Source: Oscillospiraceae bacterium
GTDB taxonomy: Bacteria > Bacillota > Clostridia > Oscillospirales > Oscillospiraceae
Direction: 5' to 3'
DNA: 64,000 nucleotides
Assembly: GCA_009777775.1 (NCBI GenBank)
Contig: WRLE01000001.1
Location: 62,001-126,000, forward strand
The notes under the pieces are model-generated. The model was not told the DNA's origin. It worked only from the letters and a program-made list of their open reading frames with translations, and made no database searches. Every line of letters begins with the position of its first letter. Position 1 is the stretch's first letter. A program made the translations under genes and the position numbers. Positions 54,950-64,000 of the stretch are shown piece by piece.

Positions 54950-56464
54950 ATGTCCAATGATATTCAAGAAGATAACAGCACTCAAAGTGACGAAAACGAG
55001 CTTTCGGAAATACTTCAAATACGCAGAGATAAACTCCAAAAGTTAGTTGAAGAAGGGCGAGACCCCTTTGAAACAACCAAGTTTGTAAGGACAGCATATA
55101 GTGTTGATGTCCACGAAAATTATGACACCATGGAAAACACCGATGTATCCATGGCTGGTAGAGTAATGGCAAAAAGGGAAATGGGAAAAGCAATTTTCCT
55201 CGATATTGTTGATGACAAAGGTAAAATTCAGCTTTATGTCAGGGAAAACGATGTGGGTGAGTCCGTATTTGCTGATGTAAAAAAAGGCGATATTGGTGAT
55301 ATAATCGGCATTACAGGATTTGTGTTTAAAACAAGGATGGGAGAAGTATCTGTCCATTGTAAAACAATAGCACTGCTGGCAAAATCCCTTCGACCATTAC
55401 CTGAAAAATACCATGGGCTTACCAATCAAGAGTTAAAATACCGACAACGCTATGTGGACTTAATTATGAATCCCGAAACTCGTAGAACCTTTGAAATTCG
55501 TAGTGCTTTTATATCTTATCTTCGCTCTTATTTGGACAACAAAGGTTATATCGAGGTCGAAACTCCAGTTCTCAATACATTAACTGGGGGAGCGACAGCA
55601 AGACCTTTTATCACATACCATAATACATTGGGAATTGATTTATATATGCGTATTGCCACCGAACTACATCTGAAGCGACTTATTGTGGGAGGCATGGAGC
55701 GTGTATATGAAATTGGGCGCATTTTCCGTAATGAGGGCATGGACACGAAGCATAATCCTGAGTTTACTACGGTGGAGCTTTACGAAGCCTATGCCGATTA
55801 TTACGATATGATGGATTTGACTGAAGAGTTTTTGTCTACTGCTGCCATGAAAATTATTGGGAGTTATGAGCTGTCTTGGCAAGGAGAAAGGATTGACCTT
55901 AGTCCCAGCTGGGAGCGTATGACAATGGCTGGTGCTGTCCTAAAACATACGGGTATTGATTTTTACTCCTTTGAGAGTACAGAAGCTGCCATTAAAGCAG
56001 CAGCTGAAATTGGTGTCAAAATGCCAGAAGGAAAAGAAGCCACTTGGGGAGATTTGCTTTATGAGTGCTTTGATCAAAGGGTTGAAGCGGAGCTTATTCA
56101 ACCAACTTTTATAACAGATCATCCGGTCGAAGTTTCTCCTTTGGCAAAGAGGAAGGCATCTGACCCCAGACTCACAGAGCGTTTTGAATTGTTTATATGT
56201 AGAAATGAACTTGCAAATGCCTTTAGCGAGCTCAATGATCCCATAGATCAAAAGCAACGATTTTTACGTCAAGTGGAACTCCGTAGTGCCGGAGATCTGG
56301 AAGCAGGCATGATGGATGATGATTACATAAATGCCCTGGAATATGGGATGCCTCCAACTGGTGGTTTGGGAATTGGCATCGATCGTGCAGTCATGATGCT
56401 CACGAACAGTTCATCCATCAGGGATGTGCTACTGTTTCCCACAATGAAGCCAATAGACGATTAA
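54950..56464 (+). CDS. lysS: lysyl-tRNA synthetase (class II)
   Basis: A 504-residue synthetase. It has an OB-fold (VSMAGRVMAKREMGKAIFLDIVD), motif 2 IFRNEGMDTKHNPEFTTVELYEAYADY, and motif 3 GLGIGIDRAVMMLTNSSSIRDVLLFP. It charges tRNA-Lys. The first 20 residues are a hydrophilic extension. Follows greA closely. Confidence 0.97.
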   Translation: MSNDIQEDNSTQSDENELSEILQIRRDKLQKLVEEGRDPFETTKFVRTAYSVDVHENYDTMENTDVSMAGRVMAKREMGKAIFLDIVDDKGKIQLYVRENDVGESVFADVKKGDIGDIIGITGFVFKTRMGEVSVHCKTIALLAKSLRPLPEKYHGLTNQELKYRQRYVDLIMNPETRRTFEIRSAFISYLRSYLDNKGYIEVETPVLNTLTGGATARPFITYHNTLGIDLYMRIATELHLKRLIVGGMERVYEIGRIFRNEGMDTKHNPEFTTVELYEAYADYYDMMDLTEEFLSTAAMKIIGSYELSWQGERIDLSPSWERMTMAGAVLKHTGIDFYSFESTEAAIKAAAEIGVKMPEGKEATWGDLLYECFDQRVEAELIQPTFITDHPVEVSPLAKRKASDPRLTERFELFICRNELANAFSELNDPIDQKQRFLRQVELRSAGDLEAGMMDDDYINALEYGMPPTGGLGIGIDRAVMMLTNSSSIRDVLLFPTMKPIDD

Positions 56465-56480
56465 GAACAAAAAGTAATAT

Positions 56481-56532
56481 GGAAAAAGGGGGTTAATGCA
56501 AAGGTGCAATCTTCCCTCTTTTCCTTGTTTTA
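56481..56532 (+). terminator. terminator after lysS
   Basis: GGAAAA (56481-56486) with TTTTCC (56519-56524) and AGGG with CCCT form the outer stem; TGCAAAGGTGCA is a nested hairpin. TTGTTTTAG follows. Confidence 0.65.
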
Positions 56533-56560
56533 GATGACTTTCGGGCAGGGGAGATTATAT

Positions 56561-57331
56561 ATGGAAAAAATCAGTAGTAAAAATAATCCCTTGGCAATTC
56601 ACTATAGAAAACTGGGTACAAGCAGCAATTATCGAGAAAAAAGCGGTGAATTTCTCTGCGAAGGTGAAAAATTGCTGTTAGATGCCCTGGACAGCGATAT
56701 TGAGGTTTCATCAATACTGACAGCTTCCCATGTAGAAGTCCCTCTTTCTGTGGATACAAAAGTATATTATTGCGAGCAAAAGCTAATCGATAGCATTTCA
56801 ACCCTTACCACTGCTCAAGAGACACTCTTTGCATGCAAATCGCGAACAATGGAACCAAGGAATTTTCTGACGGGTGTTCATTTACTCCTTGATGAGGTGC
56901 AAGACCCAGGAAATGTTGGTACTATAATGAGAACTGCCAATGCTTTTGGTATCGAGAGCATTATACTGACAAAGGGCTGTGCTGACCCATATAACCCAAA
57001 AACGATACGCGCTTCTATGGGAGCAATATTTAGGCAGGACTTTTATGTGAAGAGTTTTGAGGAACTTCAAGACATGGAAAGTAGTGGTGCAACATTTTTG
57101 GGAGCTGTTCTTGAAGATACCAATATGAACATTGGGGAGATTGGTGGATTTGAATCGATTATCGTCATTGGCAATGAAAGCAGAGGTATTTCTTCTGAAA
57201 TCTTGTCTTTATGCAAGAAACGGGTAAATATCCCCATATCTCCTTCAAGCGATTCCCTCAATGCTGCCATCGCTGCTGCAATTATCATATGGGAAGCGGC
57301 TGGACGGATTGGAAACCGTGAGGAGGAATGA
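56561..57331 (+). CDS. SPOUT-class RNA 2'-O-methyltransferase (TrmH/SpoU family)
   Basis: A 256-residue methyltransferase. Residues about 1-100 are the substrate-binding domain (ISSKNNPLAIHYRKL, FLCEGEKLLLDAL). The SPOUT domain has the three motifs LLDEVQDPGNVGTIMRTANAFG, IVIGNESRGISSEI and ISPSSDSLNAAIAAAIIIWE. It likely methylates a ribose in 23S rRNA or tRNA. GGGGAG supports the ATG at 56561. Confidence 0.94.
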   Translation: MEKISSKNNPLAIHYRKLGTSSNYREKSGEFLCEGEKLLLDALDSDIEVSSILTASHVEVPLSVDTKVYYCEQKLIDSISTLTTAQETLFACKSRTMEPRNFLTGVHLLLDEVQDPGNVGTIMRTANAFGIESIILTKGCADPYNPKTIRASMGAIFRQDFYVKSFEELQDMESSGATFLGAVLEDTNMNIGEIGGFESIIVIGNESRGISSEILSLCKKRVNIPISPSSDSLNAAIAAAIIIWEAAGRIGNREEE

Positions 57332-57360
57332 CACGGTTTGTACGTACTATGCAAACCGTG
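57313..57360 (+). promoter_or_regulatory. three alternating pairing segments at the end of the SPOUT gene
   Basis: AAACCGTG (57313-57320), CACGGTTTG (57332-57340) and CAAACCGTG (57352-57360) can pair 1 with 2 or 2 with 3, the layout of a switch. The stop codon of the methyltransferase is in the first loop, so ribosomes reaching the stop would block the first pairing. No T-run follows, so it is more likely linked to translation or stability of the downstream dprA part. Confidence 0.45.
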
Positions 57361-57430
57361 ACTAACATTACGCATGACTTAAGTAGATTGTGAATAGTAA
57401 CTCACCAATAGCAATAGGAGCAAAAATTGT

Positions 57431-58708
57431 ATGGATACATTATTATATTGGATATGGTTGTCGGAAGCCAAGGGCATAGGTATAGCAACTGCAAAGGCTC
57501 TTTTACTTCATTTCGGCAGCCCCGAAAATATATATAAAGGGAAGACTTACGAATATGGTAATATCGAGGGTGTGAACAAAACTGCAGTCGCTGCCTTGGG
57601 CAACAAAAGCTTGGAAAATGCAGACAAAATACTCCAATCATGCAAAAAAATAGCTTGTAGCATACTAACAATAGAAGATATTGAATATCCTGCTAGACTA
57701 AAAAATATCTATGACCCCCCACTTTTGCTATATGTACATGGAAATATGCCAAAAATCGATGATGAACCTGTTGTTTCCATCGTGGGTTCTCGAACTTGCA
57801 CCAATTATGGTTTGAAAATCGCAGAAAAGACAGGCTATGAACTGGCTAAGTCGGGGTTTATCGTTGCCACTGGTTTAGCAAAGGGTATAGATTCAGCAGC
57901 TGCAAAAGGTACCCTGCGAGCAGGCGGCAGCGTGATTGGTGTTATAGGCTCAGGACTTGATGTGGTTTATCCACCAGAAAATAGAGAGCTTTTTGTTAAA
58001 GTTGCCAAAACAGGAGCTGTGGTTAGCGAATATCCGCCTGGTACGAAAGCACTGGCACATAATTTTCCAGCACGAAACAGGATTATCAGTGGCTTGTCCC
58101 TTGGTGTTGCTGTTATAGAAGCTCCAAAAAGAAGTGGAGCATTGATAACAGCTTCTAGGGCTCTGGAGCAAAATCGAGATGTCTTTACCCTTCCAGCCAA
58201 TGTGGATGCTAAAAGCTCAGAAGGTTCCAATGCATTGCTCAGAGAGGGTGCTATACCCTTTATAACCACCGATGATATCATTAATGAATATGCTGATCTT
58301 TTTCCAGATAAAATCAATATCAACACCACCGAGGATGTTGCAAATACTATAAATGACAGTGAGCTAGAAGGTCAATATGCTATTTTCGAGGAAGATTCCG
58401 AGTTCGGATATGCAAATGAGAGAGACATTACTACAGGAATTAGAAAAGGGATTGACAACTTATCTGAGGTAGAATATATTGACATAGACGCAATAGCAAA
58501 TCAGCTGGATGGAAACGAAAAAACCATTGCCCTGGCTATAGGCAATGAAATTCTCCATGTTGATTTAGTTATAACAAGATCGAAGCTTTTAGCATCTGAA
58601 GTCTTGACAGCGCTACTGATGATGGAAATAAGCGGTTTCGTTAAAAGGGAAAACGGCAGTTACTACAGACTAAAAAATAGTTCAGATTCATTCGATAATT
58701 CACGATAA
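57431..58708 (+). CDS. dprA: DNA processing protein DprA
   Basis: A 425-residue DprA/Smf protein that loads RecA onto incoming single-stranded DNA. The N-terminal helix-hairpin part is WLSEAKGIGIATAKALLLHFGSPENIY. The Rossmann domain has VSIVGSRTCTNYG, ATGLAKGIDSAAAKG, GVIGSGLDVVYPPEN and SEYPPGTKALAHNFPARNRIISGLS. The C-terminus has a winged-helix-like end (SEVLTALLMMEISGFVKRENGSYY). An extra acidic linker lies at residues 295-345. AGGAG is 12 bases upstream. Confidence 0.95.
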   Translation: MDTLLYWIWLSEAKGIGIATAKALLLHFGSPENIYKGKTYEYGNIEGVNKTAVAALGNKSLENADKILQSCKKIACSILTIEDIEYPARLKNIYDPPLLLYVHGNMPKIDDEPVVSIVGSRTCTNYGLKIAEKTGYELAKSGFIVATGLAKGIDSAAAKGTLRAGGSVIGVIGSGLDVVYPPENRELFVKVAKTGAVVSEYPPGTKALAHNFPARNRIISGLSLGVAVIEAPKRSGALITASRALEQNRDVFTLPANVDAKSSEGSNALLREGAIPFITTDDIINEYADLFPDKININTTEDVANTINDSELEGQYAIFEEDSEFGYANERDITTGIRKGIDNLSEVEYIDIDAIANQLDGNEKTIALAIGNEILHVDLVITRSKLLASEVLTALLMMEISGFVKRENGSYYRLKNSSDSFDNSR

Positions 58709-58778
58709 AAAAAGTGTACAGAGGATTTCGCTGCAGTCTTTTAGATTGCGAACATTTTATGGAAATGGGATAGGGTAT

Positions 58779-61124
58779 ATGGCAAAAGAGAAAAGCAACC
58801 TTGTAATAGTAGAGTCACCTGCAAAGGCAAAAACCATTGGGAAATACCTTGGTCCTGGTTATACGGTGACAGCTTCCATGGGGCATTTGAGAGACCTTCC
58901 AAAAAGTAAACTTGGTGTGGATATCGAAAATGGGTTTATTCCCGACTACCAACCCGTAAAAGCTAGAGAAGATACAATAAAGGCGCTGAAAAGTGCTGCA
59001 AAAAAGAGTGAAAACATATATTTAGCAACTGACCCAGATAGGGAAGGTGAAGCAATTTCATGGCATTTAAAAGAACTTTTAGAACTACCCGATGATAAGA
59101 CTTTCAGGGTAACCTTTAACGAGATAACGCAAAATGTCGTGAGCAATAGCATAGAAAACCCACGGTCGATTGATATGGATCTTGTCAACGCCCAGCAAGC
59201 AAGACGCATTCTTGACCGTATAGTGGGTTATCAACTCAGCCCACTCTTGTGGAAAAAAATTAAACGTGGTCTGTCCGCAGGTAGGGTTCAGTCTGTTGCA
59301 TCTCGAATGGTTGTTGATAGGGAAAACGAAATACGAAACTTCATTCCAAAAGAATACTGGATATTGAGTGTTGACCTGGATTTATCTCCAAAACCAGGAG
59401 CATTCACAGCTCTTTTTCATGGCAATGAAAAGAAAAAGATGGAACTGAGAAGCGAAGAAGAAGTGAGAACAGTTGTGGATGCTGTAAAGCAAGCACCCTT
59501 TACCGTGCGTTCTGTAAAGAGAACTGATAGAAAACGCTCTCCATCACCTCCTTTTATAACATCGTCTCTCCAACAGGAAGCCTCTCGCAGAATGAACATG
59601 ACTCCCCAGCGCACAATGGCAATTGCCCAGCAGCTTTACGAAGGCACCGAAATACCAGGTGAAGGAACAATTGGACTCATCACATATATGAGAACAGATT
59701 CATTGCGTATCTCAGATGATGCCATGGGAGAAGCGAGAAACTTTATTTCTTCCACATATGGAGATAATTTCATTCCAGACAGCCCCAATAGATTTCGGTC
59801 AAGGGCAAATGCTCAAGATGCTCACGAGGCGATTCGCCCCACCAATGTATTCATCACCCCAGATAGAATCAAAGGCTCTGTCACCAACGACCAACTGCGT
59901 GTTTACCGACTCATTTGGAGTCGCTATGTTGCCAGCCAAATGGCTCCTGCTATCCTTGATAGCGTAACCGTTGATGTTTTATCAGCTGGTTATGTGTTTC
60001 GAGCTAATCACACTGCAGTTAAGTTTCAAGGCTTTATGGCTGTTTATGAAGAAAGCAGCGATGAAGAAGCACCAGTTGCACAATCACCACTGCCTGAAAT
60101 TGAGCAAGGAGACCCTTTGACACTGAAGGATGTAAAAGAAGAGCAAAAGTTCACCCAACCACCAGGTCGATATACAGAAGCTACACTCATAAGAGCCATG
60201 GAGGAAACTGGCGTTGGGAGACCAAGTACATACGCTCCCACAATATCAACAATACTTAATAGGGACTATGTGGTAAAGGAAGGAAAGAACCTTCGTCCAA
60301 CTCCCTTGGGAGAAGTGGTCACGGAGCTCATGATATCCAGGTTCTCTGATATTGTCGATTTAAAATTTACTGCACGAATGGAAGAGACTCTAGACGGAGT
60401 TGAAAAGGGTAACGATGACTGGAAGGATGTTCTCGATGGGTTTTATTCAGGCTTCAAAGGCTCATTGGATAGCGCAGAGAGCGCATTGGAAGGTGAACGC
60501 ATAAAAGTACCAGACGAAGTATCCGATGAAATATGCGATGAATGTGGCAAGCAAATGGTTGTAAAATCAGGCCGTTTCGGAAGATTCTTAGGTTGTCCGG
60601 GATTTCCCGATTGCACATTCACAAAACCCCTGGTAATCGAAATGCCTGGAAAATGCCCAAATTGCGGATTGCGGATATTAAAGAGAACTTCCAGAAATGG
60701 TTATACATATTACGCCTGTGAAAAGCTTAAAGAATGTGGTTTTCTCACCTGGGATGTACCTGTGGCGGATAATTGTCCCAAATGCGAAATGACAATGTTC
60801 AAGTTGTCGGGAAGAGGAGCTAGGAAACCTTTTTGTATCAACGAAAAGTGTGAGGACTTCCTTCCTGAGGACGCAAGGGGTTATAGAAAAAAACCTGAGG
60901 AAGTCGCCCAGGAGACCCAGGAAGTTGTCCAGGAGACTGCAAATAAAGCAAATGATAATGCCACAGCTGCAATTGATGTAATAGATGCAAAAGCGAAAAC
61001 AAGCCAAAAGGCAGCTGCGGCAACGCAAAAGAGTGCAAAAGCAAGCAATAGCACTGCAAAAACAACTAAAACTGCAACAAAGAAAGCTACAAGCTCCACT
61101 AGGAAAACTACAGCGAAAAAATAG
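58779..61124 (+). CDS. topA: DNA topoisomerase I
   Basis: A 781-residue type IA topoisomerase that relaxes negative supercoils. It has a Toprim domain (LVIVESPAKAKTIGKYL, TDPDREGEAISWHL), active Tyr in GLITYMRTDSLRIS, and RPSTYAPTISTILNRDYV. The C-terminus has three zinc ribbons (CDECGKQM, CPNCGLRI, CPKCEMTM type) and then an Ala/Lys/Thr/Ser-rich tail of about 75 residues ending in KKATSSTRKTTAKK, resembling a histone-H1-like DNA-binding tail. The ATG at 58779 gives the normal MAKEKSNLVIVES start. Confidence 0.96.
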   Translation: MAKEKSNLVIVESPAKAKTIGKYLGPGYTVTASMGHLRDLPKSKLGVDIENGFIPDYQPVKAREDTIKALKSAAKKSENIYLATDPDREGEAISWHLKELLELPDDKTFRVTFNEITQNVVSNSIENPRSIDMDLVNAQQARRILDRIVGYQLSPLLWKKIKRGLSAGRVQSVASRMVVDRENEIRNFIPKEYWILSVDLDLSPKPGAFTALFHGNEKKKMELRSEEEVRTVVDAVKQAPFTVRSVKRTDRKRSPSPPFITSSLQQEASRRMNMTPQRTMAIAQQLYEGTEIPGEGTIGLITYMRTDSLRISDDAMGEARNFISSTYGDNFIPDSPNRFRSRANAQDAHEAIRPTNVFITPDRIKGSVTNDQLRVYRLIWSRYVASQMAPAILDSVTVDVLSAGYVFRANHTAVKFQGFMAVYEESSDEEAPVAQSPLPEIEQGDPLTLKDVKEEQKFTQPPGRYTEATLIRAMEETGVGRPSTYAPTISTILNRDYVVKEGKNLRPTPLGEVVTELMISRFSDIVDLKFTARMEETLDGVEKGNDDWKDVLDGFYSGFKGSLDSAESALEGERIKVPDEVSDEICDECGKQMVVKSGRFGRFLGCPGFPDCTFTKPLVIEMPGKCPNCGLRILKRTSRNGYTYYACEKLKECGFLTWDVPVADNCPKCEMTMFKLSGRGARKPFCINEKCEDFLPEDARGYRKKPEEVAQETQEVVQETANKANDNATAAIDVIDAKAKTSQKAAAATQKSAKASNSTAKTTKTATKKATSSTRKTTAKK

Positions 61125-61156
61125 CATGGCTATCACGGCTTAAAAGGTGGAATTAT

Positions 61157-62476
61157 GTGAACGTAAAAGTAATCGGAGCAGGTCTCGCTGGTTGCGAAGC
61201 CGCATGGCAACTGGCAATACGAGGCATTTCCGTGGAACTGATGGAAATGAAGCCCCATATGCGAAGCCCCGCCCATATTTCGGATGACTTTGCTGAATTG
61301 GTTTGTTCAAACTCACTGCGCTCAGACGAACTTAGTAATGCCGTGGGTCTTTTAAAGGAAGAAATGCGCAGGCTCGATAGCATTATCATGATGTGCGCCG
61401 ATAGGACGAGGGTGCCAGCTGGAAGTGCTTTGGCTGTGGATAGAAAAGTATTTTCATCTATGGTTACATCAATGATACGTGAGCATCCGCTAATTACAAT
61501 AAGCGAGCGTGAGGTCACAGATATTCCTGATGGAAAAATCATCGTTGCAACGGGACCATTAACATCCGATAAATTGGCAAAAAACCTTGGCTTGCTTTTC
61601 GAAAATGATGAAATGCTCAGTTTTTTCGATGCGGCAGCACCGATTGTCACCTTTGAAAGCATCGATATGGAAAACGCTTATTTCGCATCCCGATATGGAA
61701 AAGGAGATGCAGATTATATTAATTGCCCAATGAATGAAGAAGAGTACAAAAGCTTTTATTCAGAGCTTATTGGAGCAAGCCTTGCCCAGGTTCGAGATTT
61801 TGAAGAAAAGAAAATCTTTGAAGGTTGTATACCCATTGAGGTCATGGCAAGGCGAGGAATAGACACCATGCGCTATGGACCTTTGAAACCAGTGGGGCTT
61901 GAAGATCCAAGAACTGGAAAGCAGCCATATGCTGTTGTGCAATTACGCAAAGAAAACATCGAAGGGAGTTTGTATAACCTTGTCGGTTTCCAGACTCATC
62001 TAAAGTTTGCAGAACAAAAACGAGTCTTTTCCATGATTCCAGCATTGCGAGAATCAAAATTCGTTAGATATGGGGTAATGCATAGAAACACTTATATTGA
62101 TTCACCAAAGCTCCTTGATCGATATAATCGATTGAGAAGCAATCCAAAAATTAGTTTTTCAGGACAGATTACCGGTGTTGAAGGCTATGTGGAATCTGCG
62201 GCTTCAGGTCTTTTGACTGGAATTGAAACGGCGCGGGAATTATTATCCCAGCCCCCAGCGGATTTTTCAAAACAAACTGCGATTGGTTCTCTTGCATTAT
62301 ATATTTCCCAGGGTGCTGTTTCAAACTTTCAACCTATGAATATTAATTTTGGATTGATTGAACCCTTAGAAAAGAGAGTAAAAAACAAGCGAGATAAAAA
62401 CCTTGCCATTTCCGACAGGGCATTGTTAGAAATTGATGAATATGTGAAGCAAAGTGGAAAAAGGCGGGATATATAA
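61157..62476 (+). CDS. trmFO: tRNA (uracil-54-C5) methyltransferase, folate/FAD-dependent; GTG start
   Basis: A 439-residue flavoprotein that makes ribothymidine at tRNA position 54 using methylenetetrahydrofolate. FAD motif VIGAGLAGCEAAWQL is at the very start; MEMKPHMRSPAH, ELVCSNSLRSDEL and the later LYNLVGFQTHLKFAEQ and NFGLIEPL are conserved. AGGTGG six bases upstream marks GTG at 61157 as the start. It follows topA by 32 bases, the conserved dprA-topA-trmFO order. Its stop overlaps the next start by one base. Confidence 0.96.
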   Translation: MNVKVIGAGLAGCEAAWQLAIRGISVELMEMKPHMRSPAHISDDFAELVCSNSLRSDELSNAVGLLKEEMRRLDSIIMMCADRTRVPAGSALAVDRKVFSSMVTSMIREHPLITISEREVTDIPDGKIIVATGPLTSDKLAKNLGLLFENDEMLSFFDAAAPIVTFESIDMENAYFASRYGKGDADYINCPMNEEEYKSFYSELIGASLAQVRDFEEKKIFEGCIPIEVMARRGIDTMRYGPLKPVGLEDPRTGKQPYAVVQLRKENIEGSLYNLVGFQTHLKFAEQKRVFSMIPALRESKFVRYGVMHRNTYIDSPKLLDRYNRLRSNPKISFSGQITGVEGYVESAASGLLTGIETARELLSQPPADFSKQTAIGSLALYISQGAVSNFQPMNINFGLIEPLEKRVKNKRDKNLAISDRALLEIDEYVKQSGKRRDI

Positions 62477-63489
62477 TGAAAATCATCGTTGATGCTATGA
62501 GTGGAGACAAAGCTCCACAGGAGATAGTCAGTGGCACCCTTGCTGCAATAAAGCTTCTTGGTGTGAAAGCCGTTCTTTGCGGTAAAGAAGAGGAAATTTT
62601 ACCTTTACTTGAAAAGATTCCTAAACCAGTCATTGACGAATACTTAGAGATTGTCAATGCGAGCCAAGTGATAGAAATGGAGGATGACCCAGCCAATGCC
62701 ATCCGTAGCAAAAAGGATTCCTCCATGACTGTTGCTCTGGAGCTTTTGCGAGATGGTGCTGGTGATGCTATGGTTTCTGCAGGAAACACAGGAGCCTTAT
62801 TAACGGGTGCCACTTTAATTGTGAAGCGTATTAATGGTATACGAAGAGCAGCACTGGCACCAGTGATACCAAATCCCAAAGGTGGTTTTGTCTTAATTGA
62901 TGCTGGAGCAAATGCACAGTGTACAGTGGAATATCTAGTACAATTCGCATATATGGGCTCTTATTATGCTTCCGATATTTTCGATTTGGAATCAGCACGT
63001 ATTGGCTTGTTGAATATTGGAACAGAAGCTACAAAGGGAACGGAGCTTCAGTTGGAGACTTATAAAATACTGGAAAGTGCCTCCAGTGCCGGTAGATTAA
63101 ATTTTGTGGGCAATGTGGAAGCGAAAGAAGCAATGAACGGTGCTTGTGATGTCCTTGTGGCAGATGGGTTCACGGGTAATATTGTCCTAAAGGCACTTGA
63201 AGGAACATCTGCTTTTCTCATGGGGGAAATAAAAACGATGTTTAGCAATAACATCAAGACCAAGCTATCAGCACTACTTGTAAAAAAGAACATTAGTGCC
63301 ATAAAAGATAGATTAAATCCCGATGCCGTTGGCGGTACTGCCTTGTTGGGGATTTCAAAACCAGTTATAAAAGCCCACGGCTCATCAAATGCCCAGGCTA
63401 TTACAAACGCTATTAGACAAGCAGCGAGGGCAGTCAAAGCTGACATTGCTTCTCGGCTATATGAGAGCGTGGAATATATGAAATTTTAA
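62476..63489 (+). CDS. plsX: phosphate acyltransferase PlsX
   Basis: A 337-residue enzyme making acyl-phosphate from acyl-ACP for phospholipid synthesis. Signatures: IIVDAMSGDKAPQEIV, VSAGNTGALLTGATLIV, VADGFTGNIVLKALEG and the NPDAVGGTALLGISKPVIKAHGSS end. The usual cytosolic/peripheral-membrane form. Overlap TAATG with trmFO implies coupling; acpP follows. Confidence 0.96.
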   Translation: MKIIVDAMSGDKAPQEIVSGTLAAIKLLGVKAVLCGKEEEILPLLEKIPKPVIDEYLEIVNASQVIEMEDDPANAIRSKKDSSMTVALELLRDGAGDAMVSAGNTGALLTGATLIVKRINGIRRAALAPVIPNPKGGFVLIDAGANAQCTVEYLVQFAYMGSYYASDIFDLESARIGLLNIGTEATKGTELQLETYKILESASSAGRLNFVGNVEAKEAMNGACDVLVADGFTGNIVLKALEGTSAFLMGEIKTMFSNNIKTKLSALLVKKNISAIKDRLNPDAVGGTALLGISKPVIKAHGSSNAQAITNAIRQAARAVKADIASRLYESVEYMKF

Positions 63490-63506
63490 GTATTGAGGTG
63501 ATTGCT

Positions 63507-63740
63507 GTGATTTTTGATAGGCTTCGCATAATAATTGCGATTCAATTTACCATTGACGAATATTCGATTACATTGGACACATCCTTTACAGATGACTTGG
63601 GTATTGACTCCCTTGATGCTGTGGATTTGATTATGGCAATCGAGGAAGAGTTCAACATCCCCGAAGTCGATGAAGAGATTGCCAGGGAACTTGTTACAGT
63701 TGGCGATGTTGTGCGCTTTTTATCGGATAATATCGACTGA
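63507..63740 (+). CDS. acpP: acyl carrier protein; GTG start
   Basis: A 77-residue ACP. The phosphopantetheine Ser lies in LGIDSLDAVDLIMAIEEEF. GAGGTG at 63495-63500 places the start at GTG 63507, giving the standard length; GTG 63498 is part of the site itself. It carries acyl chains for PlsX and fatty acid synthesis. The N-terminus is IleRich (FDRLRIIIAIQF), slightly unusual but within the family. Confidence 0.93.
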   Translation: MIFDRLRIIIAIQFTIDEYSITLDTSFTDDLGIDSLDAVDLIMAIEEEFNIPEVDEEIARELVTVGDVVRFLSDNID

Positions 63741-63778
63741 CTAGTATACTATATACGAAATACTGGCAGTTGCATAAG

Positions 63779-64000
63779 GTGGCGATAACTATAAATATAG
63801 ATAATCTCGAAAAGCTCCAAAATATATTGGAATATAGCTTTAATGATTTGGTATTGCTTGATACTGCTCTTACCCATAGTTCTTATGCTAACGAAAACAG
63901 AAAAAGCGGCTCCTCCAGTAATGAAAGATTGGAATTTCTTGGTGATTCTGTCTTGGGGATGACTGTAGCTACGATTATTTACACTGCTGATAAGGATATG
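63779..64000 (+). CDS. rnc: ribonuclease III, N-terminal part (cut by window end)
   Basis: The first 74 codons of RNase III. The catalytic signature NERLEFLGDSVLGMTVA is present with TALTHSSYANE before it. The enzyme cuts double-stranded RNA in rRNA processing. The start is not certain: GTG at 63779 is within AAGGTGG, which could itself be the ribosome site for an unusual ATA codon at 63791; TTG at 63770 is another choice. plsX-acpP-rnc is the conserved order. Confidence 0.9.
   Translation, partial: MAITINIDNLEKLQNILEYSFNDLVLLDTALTHSSYANENRKSGSSSNERLEFLGDSVLGMTVATIIYTADKDM

Overview
The window comes from an AT-rich Clostridia-type member of the Bacillota, probably a strict anaerobe. Evidence: a SCIFF ranthipeptide with its radical SAM maturase; an oxygen-sensitive class III ribonucleotide reductase (NrdD/NrdG) with NrdR; RNase M5; a DUF1292 protein; the dprA-topA-trmFO and plsX-acpP-rnc orders; and a V/A-type ATPase with a sodium-type c-subunit site. 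Shine-Dalgarno sites are strong (AAAGGAGG type). No lineage below class can be fixed from the sequence alone.

Layout. 1-5.8 kb: accessory genes, namely a cut-off ATPase, a PH-domain membrane protein with a GNAT enzyme, a QueD-like protein carrying a zinc ribbon, an AAA_14/DUF4143 ATPase and a lipoprotein with a dead subtilisin fold. 5.8-13.2 kb: a MarR-controlled heterodimeric ABC exporter plus a second copy of its catalytic subunit, separated by REP-like repeats. 13.3-16 kb: a polar amino-acid ABC importer. 16-17.7 kb: the SCIFF precursor and maturase. 17.8-23.1 kb: a class A PBP, a DUF1292 protein, a likely 6S RNA and a parvulin-type foldase with a very acidic insert. 23.3-32.1 kb: a nine-gene V-ATPase operon on the minus strand (G/H-I-K-E-C-F-A-B-D). 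32.4-40.2 kb, minus strand: a small tandem-repeat protein, nrdR, rnmV, holA, UPF0210 and its ACT partner, a membrane protein, a long perfect inverted repeat and comEC. 40.4-44.9 kb: nrdD-nrdG behind an NrdR-box promoter, then asnS. 45-48.2 kb: arylamine N-acetyltransferase with an FmdB-like ribbon, a URO-D-family methyltransferase, a small unknown protein and tRNA-Pro(CGG). 48.4-64 kb, plus strand: punA, a TIGR03960 radical SAM protein, small secreted and lipoprotein genes, greA-lysS, a SPOUT methyltransferase, dprA-topA-trmFO and plsX-acpP-rnc (cut by the window end).

How parts work together. NrdR is encoded at 33 kb and a strong NrdR box lies just downstream of the nrdDG promoter at 40.4 kb. 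The two ABC units have near-identical promoter cores followed by CTAA-type palindromes, so one MarR protein probably controls both. The single degenerate-site ABC subunit could pair with either of two catalytic subunits.

The most unusual observation is the SCIFF precursor. It has five cysteines, not six, and residues 32 and 37, the pair I recall as thioether-linked in characterised SCIFF peptides, are Ser and Ala. The adjacent maturase looks intact. Other notable items are the pseudo-subtilase lipoprotein, the QueD-like protein lacking the usual catalytic Cys, the acidic insert inside the parvulin domain, and the perfect 39-bp inverted repeat at 37.8 kb.
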